Shown here: positions 11,490 through 20,099 of the stretch, one piece after another
How the letters are laid out: each line of letters starts with the position of its first letter
Position numbering within the stretch: the stretch's first letter is position 1
NCBI GenBank assembly: GCA_004010275.1
Contig: RBWT01000067.1
Location: forward strand, 1 to 39,291
DNA length: 39,291 bases
DNA from: Streptomyces huasconensis
GTDB lineage: Bacteria > Actinomycetota > Actinomycetes > Streptomycetales > Streptomycetaceae
Direction of reading: 5' to 3'
Translations under genes and position numbers: made by a program
The notes under the pieces: model-generated
Seen by the model: only the letters and a program-made list of their open reading frames with translations
Databases searched by the model: none
Told to the model about the DNA's origin: nothing

Positions 11490-11619
11490 CGCCGGGCAGG
11501 CCTTGCACCTGCATTTCCCCGCAGGAAGCGGGACGTCTTTCCTTGGACCACCGACGCGCGGCCGGTCTCCGCGAGCCGCGGTGACCAGTGCATGATCAAC
11601 TGTAGCGCATCGCCCGGCG
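11490..11619 (-). ncRNA. Candidate structured RNA with tRNA-like 3' domain
   Basis: Read on the - strand, this 130-nt segment has compensating structure. A terminal helix pairs CGCCGG (11619-11614) with CCGGCG (11495-11490). Directly stacked on it is a T-arm-like hairpin GCAGG-TGCAAGG-CCTGC (11512-11496). Before that is a long variable-arm-like hairpin CCCGC-TTCCT-GCGGG (11532-11518). The 5' half contains GGTC-a-CCGCG-gct-CGCGG-a-GACC (11586-11564), nine pairs with one A/A mismatch. The adjacent T-arm and closing helix recall a class II tRNA or tmRNA end. However, the D/anticodon region is enlarged, no convincing anticodon stem is seen, and CCA is absent. No open reading frame explains it. 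I cannot name the family. It may be a degenerate tRNA or a distinct small RNA. Confidence 0.5.
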
Positions 11620-11625
11620 GATGAT

Positions 11626-11654
11626 TTGCCGCCTCTTCCGGTTCGGCCTAATTT
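11626..11654 (+). promoter_or_regulatory. Candidate promoter of the MHS transporter
   Basis: TTGCCG (11626-11631) and TAATTT (11649-11654) are spaced 17 bp, matching -35/-10 geometry. They lie in an AT-richer stretch and would start a 5' leader of about 40 nt before ATG 11700, which has AGAGGAG as ribosome site. Confidence 0.45.
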
Positions 11655-11699
11655 GCGGTGATACAGCTTTTTCTCGGCCGACCAGAGGAGTAGTGCTCC

Positions 11700-13339
11700 A
11701 TGGGGAAAGGCCTTCCGCGGGGAAAGGCCCGCCAGCCTCGTGGGCCGGAGGCGGATGCCACGCGCTCGTCACGTTCGGCGACGGACCGCATGGCGCGTAC
11801 GCTGCTGCGCCGCCGGAAGAAGGCGCTCAGCGCCGAGGACGTGCTGGTCTCGGACCGGCCCAAGGTGCGACGCGCGGTGACAGCCGCCGCGCTCGGCAAC
11901 ACCATGGAGTGGTTCGACTTCGGCGTCTACGCCTATCTGGCGGGCACGATCGGCAAGGTCTTCTTCCCCTCCAGCTCGCCCGGTGCCCAGGTCGTCGCCA
12001 CCTTCGCCACCTTCGCCGCGGCGTTCCTCGTCCGGCCTCTGGGCGGCCTGGTGTTCGGGCGCTCGGCGACCGCATCGGCCGGCAGCGGGTGCTCGCGGCG
12101 ACCATGATCATGATGGCCGTGAGCACCTTCGCGGTTGGGCTGCTGCCCTCGTACGCGTCGATCGGATTCGCCGCCCCGCTGCTCCTCCTCGTCTGCCGGC
12201 TGGTCCAGGGGTTCTCGACGGGCGGCGAGTACGCCGGTGCCACCACCTACATCGCCGAGTACGCGCCCGACCAGCGGCGCGGATTCCTCGGCAGCTGGCT
12301 CGACTTCGGCACCTTCATCGGCTACTCACTGGGCTCCGGCCTGGTTACCGTCCTCACCCTGACGCTCGGGACGGACGGCATGGAGAGCTGGGGCTGGCGC
12401 ATCCCCTTCTTCGTCGCGGGGCCGCTCGGGCTCATCGGCCTGTACATGCGCGTGAAGCTGGAGGAGACGCCCGCGTTCCAGCAGGAGGCGGCATCCGCCG
12501 CGGCCGAGCGGGAAGTCGTCCACCAGCGGGGCGAGAGCGACCCGGTCGAGCAGGCCCGCCAGTCCGGCCAGGGCCGCCTCAAGGAGATCTTCACGCGCCA
12601 CTGGCAGGCGGTGCTGATCTGCATGGGTCTGGTGCTGCTCTACAACGTCACGAACTACATGGTGACGTCGTATCTCCCCACCTTCATGACGGTGACGCTG
12701 GGAGAGGGACACACCACGGCGCAGTTGCTGGTGCTCGGCACCATGCTGCTGGTGGCGCTCGCCATCACCACGGTGGGCCGCAGTTCGGACCGGTGGGGCA
12801 GGCGCCCGATGTTCATGGCCGGCAGCATCGCCATGATCGCGCTCGCCGTCCCCGCGTTCCTGCTCATCCGGGAGGGCGGCATCCTCCTGCCCGCCTTCGG
12901 GTGCGTGATCCTCGGTCTGCTCCTGGTCTGCTTCGCGGGCACGGCCGCGGCGACACTGCCCGCCCTGTTCCCCACCCGGCTGCGGTACGGCGCCCTGTCG
13001 ATCTCGTACAACATCTCCGTCTCCCTCTTCGGCGGCACCACCCCGCTGCTCGCCTCCTACCTGGTCGACGCCACCGGCAACACCCTGGTGCCCGCCTTCT
13101 ACTTGATGGTGGCCGGCGCGATCGGCCTGGTGTCGGCGTTCTTCCTGCACGAGACGGCCGGCCGGCCGCTGCGCGGCTCCGGGCCCATGGTGGAGACGCA
13201 GGACGAGGCCCGCGAGATGGTGGCGCGCAGCCGTGCGGAGGCGGGACGACACGCGCGTGACGTGTGGCTGCGGCTGTGGCATCCGCGGGGCGGGCGCGGG
13301 CGGGACGACGGCAAGGGGTCCGGTGGGCGCGAGGAGTGA
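11700..13339 (+). CDS. MHS-family (ProP-like) MFS proton symporter
   Basis: This is a 12-helix transporter of about 546 residues in the metabolite:H+ symporter branch, which includes ProP and dicarboxylate carriers. A basic cytoplasmic N-terminus of about 60 residues precedes ALGNTMEWFDFGVYAYLAG, a hallmark of the branch. The loop 2-3 motif LGDRIGRQRVL, the helix-5 region GFSTGGEYAGATTYIAEYAP and the repeat SDRWGRRPM in the second half are present. ATG 11700 follows AGAGGAG. The frame breaks once near 12062 between GGLVFG and LGDRIGR; one base restores the conserved loop. The cytoplasmic tail is charged (GRGRDDGKGSGGREE). The substrate is probably a small organic acid or osmolyte but cannot be specified. 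It converges on the lectin gene with a 20-nt gap. Confidence 0.88.
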
Positions 13340-13359
13340 CGGGGAGGGACGGGTGTCGT

Positions 13360-14463
13360 CTAGCGTGGTTCGCCCGCGTCGATACGCCATTCCTGACCGC
13401 GGTCGGGGCTTCGCTCCCAGAACTCCGCGAGTGCCGCGTCGGCGATGACCGGCGGGCGGACCCCGAGGTACTGCCGCAGGAAGTGGTTGCTGAGCGCGTA
13501 CACCCCCGGGCTCTGTTCCTCCAGGGACCACCTCTGGTACGAGTAGCCGTCACACGTGGCCTGTTTGGCCTGGCTGCCAGGAGCGCCGTTCGTGTCCCGG
13601 GTGGCCATCAGGCACTTGTCGCTGTTCACGTTGACGATCGCCACGCTTCCGCCGCCCAGCGCGACGATGCGCCAGGTCTCGTCGGCGCTGCCCGAGCAGG
13701 TCCGCTGCACGGCCCATTCCAGTTCCACATGGCTCGCGTTGCGCATCCCCAGACACTTGCCGCTGGTGGAGTTCACGATCGTGGTACGCCACTCGTGCGG
13801 CGGCCTGCGCTGCTGGAACCGGATGCCCGCCGTGCCCGTGCAGCTCCACTGCCGCAGCTCCGCCCGGTCGGCCGTCGACGAGTCGGTGATCCCCACGCAC
13901 TTGCGCGGGCTCGCCGTCATCGGCTGGAGCCAGGCGCCCTCCCCGCTGTCCACCATCCGGAAGTCGACGCCGGTTTCCGCACCGCAGCTCCCCTGCCGGA
14001 CCGCCGCGCCGTCAGCGGAGCTGGAGTCCGCCACGGCCATGCACAGTCCGCTGGAGGGGTTGACGATGCGCACCAGGTCCGATCCCGTGGGCGACTGCCG
14101 CAGCGTCCACAGAGCCCCGCGCTTTCCCGCGCAGTTGCGCTGGCGCACCGGTTCGCCGCTCGCCGTGGAGCCGACTTCCAGACACATGCCGCTGTGCAGC
14201 GCGACGATGTTGATGTCGGCGTGGCTGTCGGCGGCGAGGGCGGAGCGGTCCGTGGCGGCCGCCGGGACGGCCGGGAACGCGGTGAAGGCCGCGAGGAGGC
14301 CGCCGACGACCCAGGCGACCATGAGGGCCCGCCGGGTGGTGACTTCCTGTGCTGCTGGTGCGTGTGCCTGCGCAGCAGTGCGTCCCTTCGTCGGTTCGCC
14401 CCGGATCGGAACGACCCGGACCGACGCGGAGCGTAGGGGAGACCGTTGACGAGCCGCTGACAT
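13360..14463 (-). CDS. Secreted or membrane-anchored ricin-type beta-trefoil lectin
   Basis: This 367-residue protein has an N-terminal basic region of about 45 residues (RQRSPLRSASVRVVP). One hydrophobic segment follows (ALMVAWVVGGLLAAFTAFPA), ending in a signal-peptidase-like AAATD. The rest contains ricin-type repeats: Cys-Leu motifs (SGMCLEVG, SGLCMAVA, SGKCLGMR, SDKCLMAT) and QxW-type ends (ALWTL, ETWRI, QRWSL, QEWRI). The repeat count fits one to two trefoils and there is no catalytic domain. ATG 14463 is assumed; the long basic pre-sequence is unusual, and an internal Met just before the hydrophobic segment is the alternative. It lies 31 nt downstream of the TetR gene on the same strand and may be co-transcribed. 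Sugar binding is inferred from the family. Confidence 0.82.
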   Translation of the reverse strand: MSAARQRSPLRSASVRVVPIRGEPTKGRTAAQAHAPAAQEVTTRRALMVAWVVGGLLAAFTAFPAVPAAATDRSALAADSHADINIVALHSGMCLEVGSTASGEPVRQRNCAGKRGALWTLRQSPTGSDLVRIVNPSSGLCMAVADSSSADGAAVRQGSCGAETGVDFRMVDSGEGAWLQPMTASPRKCVGITDSSTADRAELRQWSCTGTAGIRFQQRRPPHEWRTTIVNSTSGKCLGMRNASHVELEWAVQRTCSGSADETWRIVALGGGSVAIVNVNSDKCLMATRDTNGAPGSQAKQATCDGYSYQRWSLEEQSPGVYALSNHFLRQYLGVRPPVIADAALAEFWERSPDRGQEWRIDAGEPR

Positions 14464-14494
14464 CGCCCCCGCCTGCGCACCGCCCTCAGGCCCG

Positions 14495-15109
14495 TCAGCC
14501 TTGGGCGACGTCCTCCGGTGCGGCTGCCCGACCGAGTGTGTCCGCCACCGTCGTGCAGGCGAGGCGGGCCACGGAGTGCAGCTCGGTGTCCGAGGCGCCG
14601 GCGCGGCTCAGTACGGCCAGCGACTGGTTCACGGCGACGACGAACGTGGCGAGTTCGTCGAGCGTTCGGACGTCGGCCGAGGGGTGCGCCAGCGCCGTAC
14701 GCACTCGTTGGCGCTGGAGGTCGAGCAGGCCGCGTACCCGAGCGTTGTTCTCCTCCTTCAGGGTCGGGGACTGCGCGGCGGACTGTGCGATGAGGCATCC
14801 CATGGGGACGGAGGGGTCGGCGATGCGGCTCAGGGTGACGTCGAAGAATGCCTCGACCGCACGTACCGGATCACCGGAGTGGGCGGTCAGTGCCTGTTCG
14901 TACCGCGCGCCGTAGACCGACGCGTAGCGGTCGAGGCACTGGCGGAAGAGGGCGTCCTTGGTGCCGAAGGTGCCGTAGAGGGAGCCGCGGCCGAGGCCGG
15001 TGGCGGAGCCGAGGGCGTCGAGTGAGGCGTCCGCGTATCCGCGCTGCCAGAACACGTGCATGGCCTGGTCCAGGGCCGCGCCGACGTCGAACTGCTTCCG
15101 GCCGGACAT
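14495..15109 (-). CDS. TetR/AcrR-family transcriptional repressor
   Basis: This 204-residue regulator has an N-terminal helix-turn-helix: ALDQAMHVFWQRGYADASLD, then LGSATGLGRGSLYGTFGTKD with the typical recognition helix, then ALFRQCLDRY. The C-terminal helical domain would bind an unknown ligand (DVTLSRIADPSVPMGCLIAQ). ATG 15109 is preferred over the upstream GTG at 15130, because GGAGG lies 8 nt before it. The gene diverges from an epoxide-hydrolase-like gene, and a long inverted repeat lies between them. The likely circuit is self-repression plus repression of the hydrolase, relieved by a small molecule, as is common for this pairing. Frame intact. Confidence 0.9.
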   Translation of the reverse strand: MSGRKQFDVGAALDQAMHVFWQRGYADASLDALGSATGLGRGSLYGTFGTKDALFRQCLDRYASVYGARYEQALTAHSGDPVRAVEAFFDVTLSRIADPSVPMGCLIAQSAAQSPTLKEENNARVRGLLDLQRQRVRTALAHPSADVRTLDELATFVVAVNQSLAVLSRAGASDTELHSVARLACTTVADTLGRAAAPEDVAQG

Positions 15110-15153
15110 GGCGTACACCTCCCGTTTCACGGCTCGGCCCTGACCTTACCCAC

Positions 15154-15209
15154 ATCTTGGATCGATCGGTCACACTATCTTTGACCGATCGGTCCAAGAT
15201 GGCTAGCGT
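15154..15209 (+). promoter_or_regulatory. TetR operator overlapping the hydrolase promoter
   Basis: Arms ATCTTGGATCGATCGGTCA (15154-15172) and TGACCGATCGGTCCAAGAT (15182-15200) are 19-bp inverted repeats with a single mismatch and a 9-nt spacer. The right arm contains the palindrome GACCGATCGGTC. TTGACC (15181-15186) and TAGCGT (15204-15209), spaced 17 bp, make a good vegetative promoter for the rightward hydrolase. Repressor on this site would cover the -35 and spacer. The leftward TetR promoter must also lie here. Confidence 0.8.
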
Positions 15210-15255
15210 GGCGACGTGGCCCGTTCCTGAAAACCCGTCAACCACTGCGCAAAGG

Positions 15256-16211
15256 ATGACCGTGCGTCTGTCGTCAGCCCACCTGTCCACTCCCGAAGGG
15301 CTCGGTTCCGTCTTCGAGGCGCCCCACCTCCCGGCCGGTTCACCGACACCTTCACCAGTCGGTACGTCGATATCGGCGAACTGCGCCTGCACGTCGTGAC
15401 CGGTGGCGAAGGCCCCCCGTTGCTGCTGCTCGCCGGCTGGCCTCAGACCTGGTACGCCTGGCGGCTCCTGATGCCCGCCCTCGCCCGGGACTTCCAGGTC
15501 GTCGCGGTCGACGCGCGCGGTGTCGGACTGTCCGACAAGCCCCTGTCCAGGTACGACACCGGCACGCTCGCACGCGACATGGTGGCGCTGATGGACGCGC
15601 TCGGACATCAGCGCTTCGCCGCGGTCGGTCACGACGTCGGGATGTGGACCGGCTACGCCCTGGCCGCGGATCACCCTGACCGGATCGAACGCTTGGCCGT
15701 CGCCGAGGCCGCCATCCCGGGCCTTTCCCCGACACCGCCTCTTTTCGGCAGCCAGGAGGCCAACGACCGCCTCTGGCACTTCGCCTTCAACCGCCTCGGC
15801 GACGTCAACGAGCAGCTGGTCCGCGGGCGGGAACATCTCTACTTCGGCCACCAGTTCGCCACGAAGTCCGCGAAGGCACTGCCCGACCACGCCGTCCAGT
15901 ACTACGTCGACGTCCTCGCCGCCGACCCGGAAGCCCTGCGGTGCAGCTTCGAGTTCTACCGCGCCCTCGATACGACCGTCGAGCAGAACCAGCGGCGCAG
16001 GACCCGACCGCTGTCACTTCCGGTCCTGGCGATCGGGGGTGCGGAGAACTTGGGCGCGGCGGTCGGCGCGACGATGCGGCTCGCCGCCGACCACGTGGAG
16101 AGCGTTGTCCTCCCAGAGTGCGGCCACTACCCCGCCGAGGAAGCCCCGGAGGCGATGCTGGCGGCGCTGACCGGGTTCCTGGCGCCGTACCGTGACAGGC
16201 CGACCGCGTAA
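15256..16211 (+). CDS. Alpha/beta hydrolase, epoxide hydrolase/haloalkane dehalogenase type
   Basis: This hydrolase of about 318 residues uses an Asp nucleophile (GHDVGMW), which separates it from the Ser esterases and groups it with epoxide hydrolases and dehalogenases. The oxyanion region is LLAGWPQTWYAW, the following strand is VVAVDARGVGLSDKP, and the catalytic His is in VLPECGHYPAEEAPEA. ATG 15256 has AAAGG close upstream and lies below the operator; the upstream ATG at 15199 overlaps the operator and is less likely. The frame breaks near 15340 between HLPAG and FTDTFTSRYVDIGELRLH; one base repairs it. Divergence from TetR suggests induction by its substrate or a related toxic compound. 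The substrate is unknown. Confidence 0.85.
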
Positions 16212-16323
16212 GGCTTGCGCAGATCCCGCGCCGAGCGCGTATCGCCGACGCACATCCCGCGCCGAGCACGTAACGCCGGCGCAGATCCCGCGCCGACCGC
16301 GTAGGGCTCGCGCGGACCCCGCC
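16201..16323. repeat. 31-bp degenerate tandem repeat, four units
   Basis: Units start at 16201, 16232, 16263 and 16294 with an exact 31-bp period. The common core is CGA.CGCGTA followed by GC.C.GCGCAGATCCCGCG. The first unit contains the hydrolase stop codon TAA (16209-16211); the array ends 11 nt before the -10 of the AraC-type gene. The period is not a multiple of three, so it is not coding. No spacers separate the units, so it is not CRISPR. Confidence 0.8.
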
Positions 16324-16334
16324 AGGCCCCCTAC

Positions 16335-16340
16335 TAGGCT
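16335..16340 (+). promoter_or_regulatory. Leaderless-type -10 of the GlxA/AraC regulator
   Basis: TAGGCT (16335-16340) matches TANNNT and ends exactly 7 nt before ATG 16348. There is no Shine-Dalgarno sequence. This is the usual geometry for transcription starting at the initiator codon. Confidence 0.5.
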
Positions 16341-16347
16341 CCGTTGG

Positions 16348-17366
16348 ATGCATGTAGTCGCGGTCCTCGCGCTCGACGGGGTGTCGGCCTTCGACCTCTC
16401 CATACCCTGCCAGGTGTTCGCCCTCGCGACCCTGCCCGACGGCTCACCGGCCTACGAGGTGCGCGTCTGCGCCGACCGGTCCGTGACCGCCACGGCCGGC
16501 CCGTCGGAGCCCTTCCGGCTCTCCTCCTCGTACACCTTGGACGACGCGCTCGGGGCGGACACCGTCGTCGTGCCCGGGCTCCCCGCCGACCGGGTGCCCG
16601 ATCAGCGGGCGGTCCAGGTGCTGCGGGGTGCCGCGGCCCGTAAAGCCCGGATCGCGTCCATCTGCACCGGCGCGTTCATCCTCGCGCACGCCGGGCTCCT
16701 CGCGGGGCGGCGCGCGACGACACACTGGCGGTTCGCCGACGCGCTGGCCGAACGGTATCCGGATACACACGTGGACCCGGCGGTGCTCTACGTCGACGAC
16801 GGGCAGGTGCTCACCTCGGCCGGCATCGCCGCGGGCCTCGACCTGTGTCTGCACATGGTCGGGCCGACCACGGCGCCGCCGTCGCGGCCCACGCCGCGCG
16901 GATGCTGGTCATGCCACCGCAACGGGCCGGTGGCCAGGCGCAGTTCATCGAGTACCGCACCCCCGAGTGCGACTCCTCGGATCTGGGCCCCACGCTCCAA
17001 TGGATGCGGGACGAACTGAGCAAGCCTCTGGGCCTCGCCGACATCGCCGCCCACGCCATGATGAGCCGGCGCAGCCTGGCGCGCCACTTCCGCGCCCAGA
17101 CGGGCACCACGCCGTTGCGGTGGCTGCTCGCCCAACGAGTGCAACGTGCGCGGGAGTTGCTGGAGACGACCGCGCTGCCGCTGCCAAGGGTGGCGTCGAC
17201 GCGGCCCTGGGGCTGGAGGCCATGCTGGAGTACGAGGCCCGCGGAACGGTCTGGACGTCCGCCACGCGTTCCTGACCCGGAGCGCTCCGCCGTCGGCGGA
17301 GCCGCGTACCGCGTGGTTCATCTCACCGTACGGAAACCGGAACAGCGCTGCCCGCGCGGGGGGTGA
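16348..17366 (+). CDS. GlxA-type AraC-family transcriptional regulator (frame breaks)
   Basis: The regulator has an N-terminal DJ-1/PfpI (class I glutamine amidotransferase-like) domain and a C-terminal AraC double helix-turn-helix. The first domain runs from HVVAVLALDGVSAFDLSIPC through DTVVVPGLPADR to IASICTGAFILAHAGLLAGR and TTHWRFADALAERYP, with the usual elbow Cys. The DNA-binding part reads LQWMRDELSKPLGLADIAAH, MMSRRSLARHFRAQTGTTPL and WLLAQRVQRARELLETT. The frame breaks near 16870 and again near 17190 and 17290, so the second HTH (RHAFLTRS...) and the C-terminus are garbled. The stop at 17366 is the most likely natural end. It begins right after the 31-bp repeats. Targets are unknown. 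Confidence 0.82.
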
Positions 17367-17370
17367 CGCC

Positions 17371-17582
17371 TAGGGTTATGGGTGCAGCTGGTTCGCCCTG
17401 TCCGCCAGACAGGCGCGTCGCAAGAGGGAACCCGGCGGGAATCCGGGACTGCCCCGCAGCGGTGAGCGGGAACGACAGCCGTCATACGCACTGGGCCCGG
17501 CCGGGTCTGGGAAGCGACGGCCAGTAGGTGTCCGCCGGGAGAGGCCGGTGGACGGGTCCGCGAGTCCGAAGACCTGCCACTG
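17371..17582 (+). ncRNA. Cobalamin (B12) riboswitch controlling metE
   Basis: Hallmarks occur in order: GGTGC (17381), GGGAACCCGGCGGGAATCCG (about 17426-17445), ACTGCCCCGCAGCGGTGAG (about 17448-17466), GGGAAGCGACGGCCAGTAG (about 17509-17527), and the B12 box GAGTCCGAAGACCTGCC (about 17562-17578). The aptamer precedes a B12-independent methionine synthase, the classic target. When cobalamin is plentiful, expression falls so that MetH is used instead. TAGGGT at 17371-17376 is a likely -10, putting the start near 17383. Confidence 0.93.
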
Positions 17583-17753
17583 CCCGCGCGTCGACGCGCG
17601 CGGAGACCTCGGTGACCTCGTGGGCGGGTCGGCGGTACGGATCAGGTGGCACACGCGCAAAGTCAGCGGTGTGGTCCACCCGGTCGGCCATCCCTTCGCG
17701 CCTTCGATCCTTCGCCGGGGTCTTTCGGAGAGACACTCGCGAAGGAGAGTTCC
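17583..17753 (+). promoter_or_regulatory. metE leader: probable riboswitch expression platform
   Basis: Right after the B12 box lies CGCGCGTCGACGCGCG (17585-17600), a perfect 16-nt palindrome that can form a stable hairpin. The remaining leader has no long reading frame and ends with GAAGGAG (17741-17747) before the GTG at 17754. Whether control acts by termination at the palindrome or by hiding the ribosome site is not decided by sequence alone. Confidence 0.5.
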
Positions 17754-20099
17754 GTGACCACCGCACTGACGGCCGCCACAGCCAGGGCCACCGTGTACGG
17801 CTACCCCCGGCAAGGCCCGCGCCGGGAGCTGAAGAAGGCCATCGAGGGCTACTGGCAGGGCCGGGTGAGCGCCGATGAGCTGCGCGCCGTCGCCGCGGAC
17901 CTGCGCCGGGCCACCTGGCGTCAGCTCGCCGACGCGGGCGTCCATGAGGTGCCGACCGGCGACTTCTCGTACTACGACCACGTCCTGGACACCAGCGTCA
18001 TGGTCGGCGCGATCCCCGACCGCCACCGCGCCGCCGTCGAAGCCGGCACGAACCCGAGCGGGGGCTGCTCCCTTGACGGATACTTCGCCATGGCCCGCGG
18101 TACGCAGGACGTGGCGCCGCTGGAGATGACCAAGTGGTTCGACACCAACTACCACTACCTGGTCCCCGAACTCGGCCCCGGCACCGTCTTCCGCGCCGAC
18201 TCCGCCCAGCAGGTCGCCGAGTTGAAGGAGGCGCTCGCCCTCGGCCACACGGCGCGCCCGGTGCTGGTCGGCCCGGTCACCTACCTGCTCCTGGCCAAGC
18301 CGGCCCCCGGTGTGGCGGCGGACTTCCAGCCGTTGACCCTGCTCGACCGGCTGCTGCCGGTGTACGCGGAGGTGCTCGCCGATCTGCGGGCGGCCGGCGC
18401 CGAGTGGGTGCAGTTGGACGAGCCCGCCCTCGTCCAGGACCGGTCCCCCGCCGAACTGAACGCCGCGGCCCGCTCCTACCGTGCGCTGGGTGCGCTCGCC
18501 GACCGCCCCAAGATCCTGGTCGCCTCCTACTTCGACCGGCTCGGCGAAGCCCTGCCCGTCCTGGCCAAGGCGCCCGTGGAGGGACTGGCGCTCGACTTCA
18601 CCGGGCCCGCCGCGGCGAACCTCGACGACCTCGCCGCCGTCGGCGGGCTGCCCGGCAAGCGGCTGGTGGCGGGCGTGGTGGACGGCCGCAACGTGTGGAT
18701 CGACGACCTGGAGAAGTCGCTGGCCACCCTCGGCACGCTGCTCGGCCTGGCCGACCGGGTGGACGTGGCCGCCTCCTGCTCCCTGGCGCACGTCCCGCTG
18801 GACGCGGCGGCCGAGCGCGACCTCGATCCGCAGGTCGCCCGCTGGCTGGCGTTCGCCCGCCAGAAGACCGGCGAGATCGTCACCCTGGCCCGCGGCCTGG
18901 CCCAGGGCACCGACACCATCGCGGCCGAACTCGCCGCGAACCGCGCCGACCTGGCGTCCCGGGCCGGTTCGGCCCTCACCCGCGACCCGGCCGTACGCGC
19001 CCGCGCCGCGGCCGTCGCCGACACCGACGGCCGGCGCTCGCAGCCGTACCCGCGACGGGCGACCGCCCAACGTGCCCATCTGGGGCTGCCGTTGCTGCCC
19101 ACGACCACCATCGGCTCCTTCCCCCAGACGACCGCGCTGCGCACCGCGCGGGCCGACCTGCGGGCGGGCCGCATCGACACCGCGGCGTACGAGAAGCGCG
19201 TCGAGGCCGAGATCCGTGAGGTCGTGTCCTTCCAGGAGGAGGCCGGCATCGACGTCCTCGTGCACGGCGAGCCCGAACGCAACGACATGGTCCAGTACTT
19301 CGCCGAGCAGCTGACCGGCTACCTCGCCACCCGGCACGGCTGGGTCCGGTCCTACGGCACCCGGTACGTCCGCCCGCCGATCCTGGCCGGTGACGTCTCC
19401 CGCCCCGGTCCCATGACGGTGCGCTGGACCGCGTACGCCCAGTCGCTCACCCCTCGTCCGGTCAAGGGCATGCTCACCGGTCCGGTCACCATGCTCGCCT
19501 GGTCCTTCGTCCGCGACGACCAGCCGCTCGCCGACACAGCCCGCCAGGTCGCCCTCGCCCTGCGCGACGAGGTCGGCGACCTGGAGGCGGCCGGTACGCC
19601 GGTCATCCAGGTCGACGAACCCGCGCTGCGCGAGACCCTCCCGCTGCGGGCCGCCGGGCGCGGCGCGTACCTGGCCTGGGCCACGGAGGCGTTCCGCCTC
19701 GCCACGAGCGGCGTCCGCCCGGACACCCAGATCCACACCCACATGTGCTACGCCGAGTTCGGCGACATCGTCCAGGCCATCGACGACCTGGACGCCGACG
19801 TCATCAGTCTGGAGGCGGCCCACTCCCACATGCAGGTCGCACGCGAACTGGCCGCACACGGCTACCCGCGCGCGGCCGGCCCCGGGGTCTACGACATCCA
19901 CTCACCACGTGTCCCCGGCCCCGGAGAGGTGGCCACCCTGCTCCGCGAGGGACTTGAGGCGATTCCCGCCGAGCGGCTCTGGGTCAACCCGGATTGCGGT
20001 CTGAAGACCCGGACCTGGCCCGAGGTCCGCGCCGCCCTGGGGAATCTGGTCACCGCGGCCAGGGAGGTGCGGTCCTCGCTCGCCGTCGACTCCTCCTGA
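17754..20099 (+). CDS. metE: Cobalamin-independent methionine synthase
   Basis: This enzyme transfers the methyl group from 5-methyltetrahydropteroyl-glutamate to homocysteine in the cytoplasm. At 781 residues it is full length for the family. The N-terminal folate-binding barrel holds YGYPRQGPRRELKKAIEGYW, MTKWFDTNYHYLVPEL and WVQLDEPALVQD. The catalytic barrel starts LPTTTIGSFPQT and holds the zinc ligands in IHTHMCYAEF, EAAHSH and WVNPDCGLKTR. GTG 17754 is chosen from GAAGGAGAG just upstream and the start of homology at VYGYPR; an in-frame ATG further up lies in the leader. The frame is intact over 2.3 kb, which contrasts with many neighbours. The gene sits under a cobalamin riboswitch and its stop is inside a 16-bp repeat. 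Confidence 0.97.
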   Translation: MTTALTAATARATVYGYPRQGPRRELKKAIEGYWQGRVSADELRAVAADLRRATWRQLADAGVHEVPTGDFSYYDHVLDTSVMVGAIPDRHRAAVEAGTNPSGGCSLDGYFAMARGTQDVAPLEMTKWFDTNYHYLVPELGPGTVFRADSAQQVAELKEALALGHTARPVLVGPVTYLLLAKPAPGVAADFQPLTLLDRLLPVYAEVLADLRAAGAEWVQLDEPALVQDRSPAELNAAARSYRALGALADRPKILVASYFDRLGEALPVLAKAPVEGLALDFTGPAAANLDDLAAVGGLPGKRLVAGVVDGRNVWIDDLEKSLATLGTLLGLADRVDVAASCSLAHVPLDAAAERDLDPQVARWLAFARQKTGEIVTLARGLAQGTDTIAAELAANRADLASRAGSALTRDPAVRARAAAVADTDGRRSQPYPRRATAQRAHLGLPLLPTTTIGSFPQTTALRTARADLRAGRIDTAAYEKRVEAEIREVVSFQEEAGIDVLVHGEPERNDMVQYFAEQLTGYLATRHGWVRSYGTRYVRPPILAGDVSRPGPMTVRWTAYAQSLTPRPVKGMLTGPVTMLAWSFVRDDQPLADTARQVALALRDEVGDLEAAGTPVIQVDEPALRETLPLRAAGRGAYLAWATEAFRLATSGVRPDTQIHTHMCYAEFGDIVQAIDDLDADVISLEAAHSHMQVARELAAHGYPRAAGPGVYDIHSPRVPGPGEVATLLREGLEAIPAERLWVNPDCGLKTRTWPEVRAALGNLVTAAREVRSSLAVDSS

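Noticed and set aside
11406..11624. Small + strand open frame of 72 codons over the tRNA-like segment
   Set aside because: No ribosome site or recognisable protein; the strand has RNA-type inverted repeats and a terminator instead.
16201..16323. Possible CRISPR array
   Set aside because: Repeats are directly abutting with no unique spacers, only four degenerate units, and no cas genes nearby.
17376..19901. Long open frame on the - strand opposite metE (841 codons)
   Set aside because: It is the antisense shadow of metE and its leader; composition is GC-driven with no recognisable domain, while the + strand encodes a full-length conserved enzyme.
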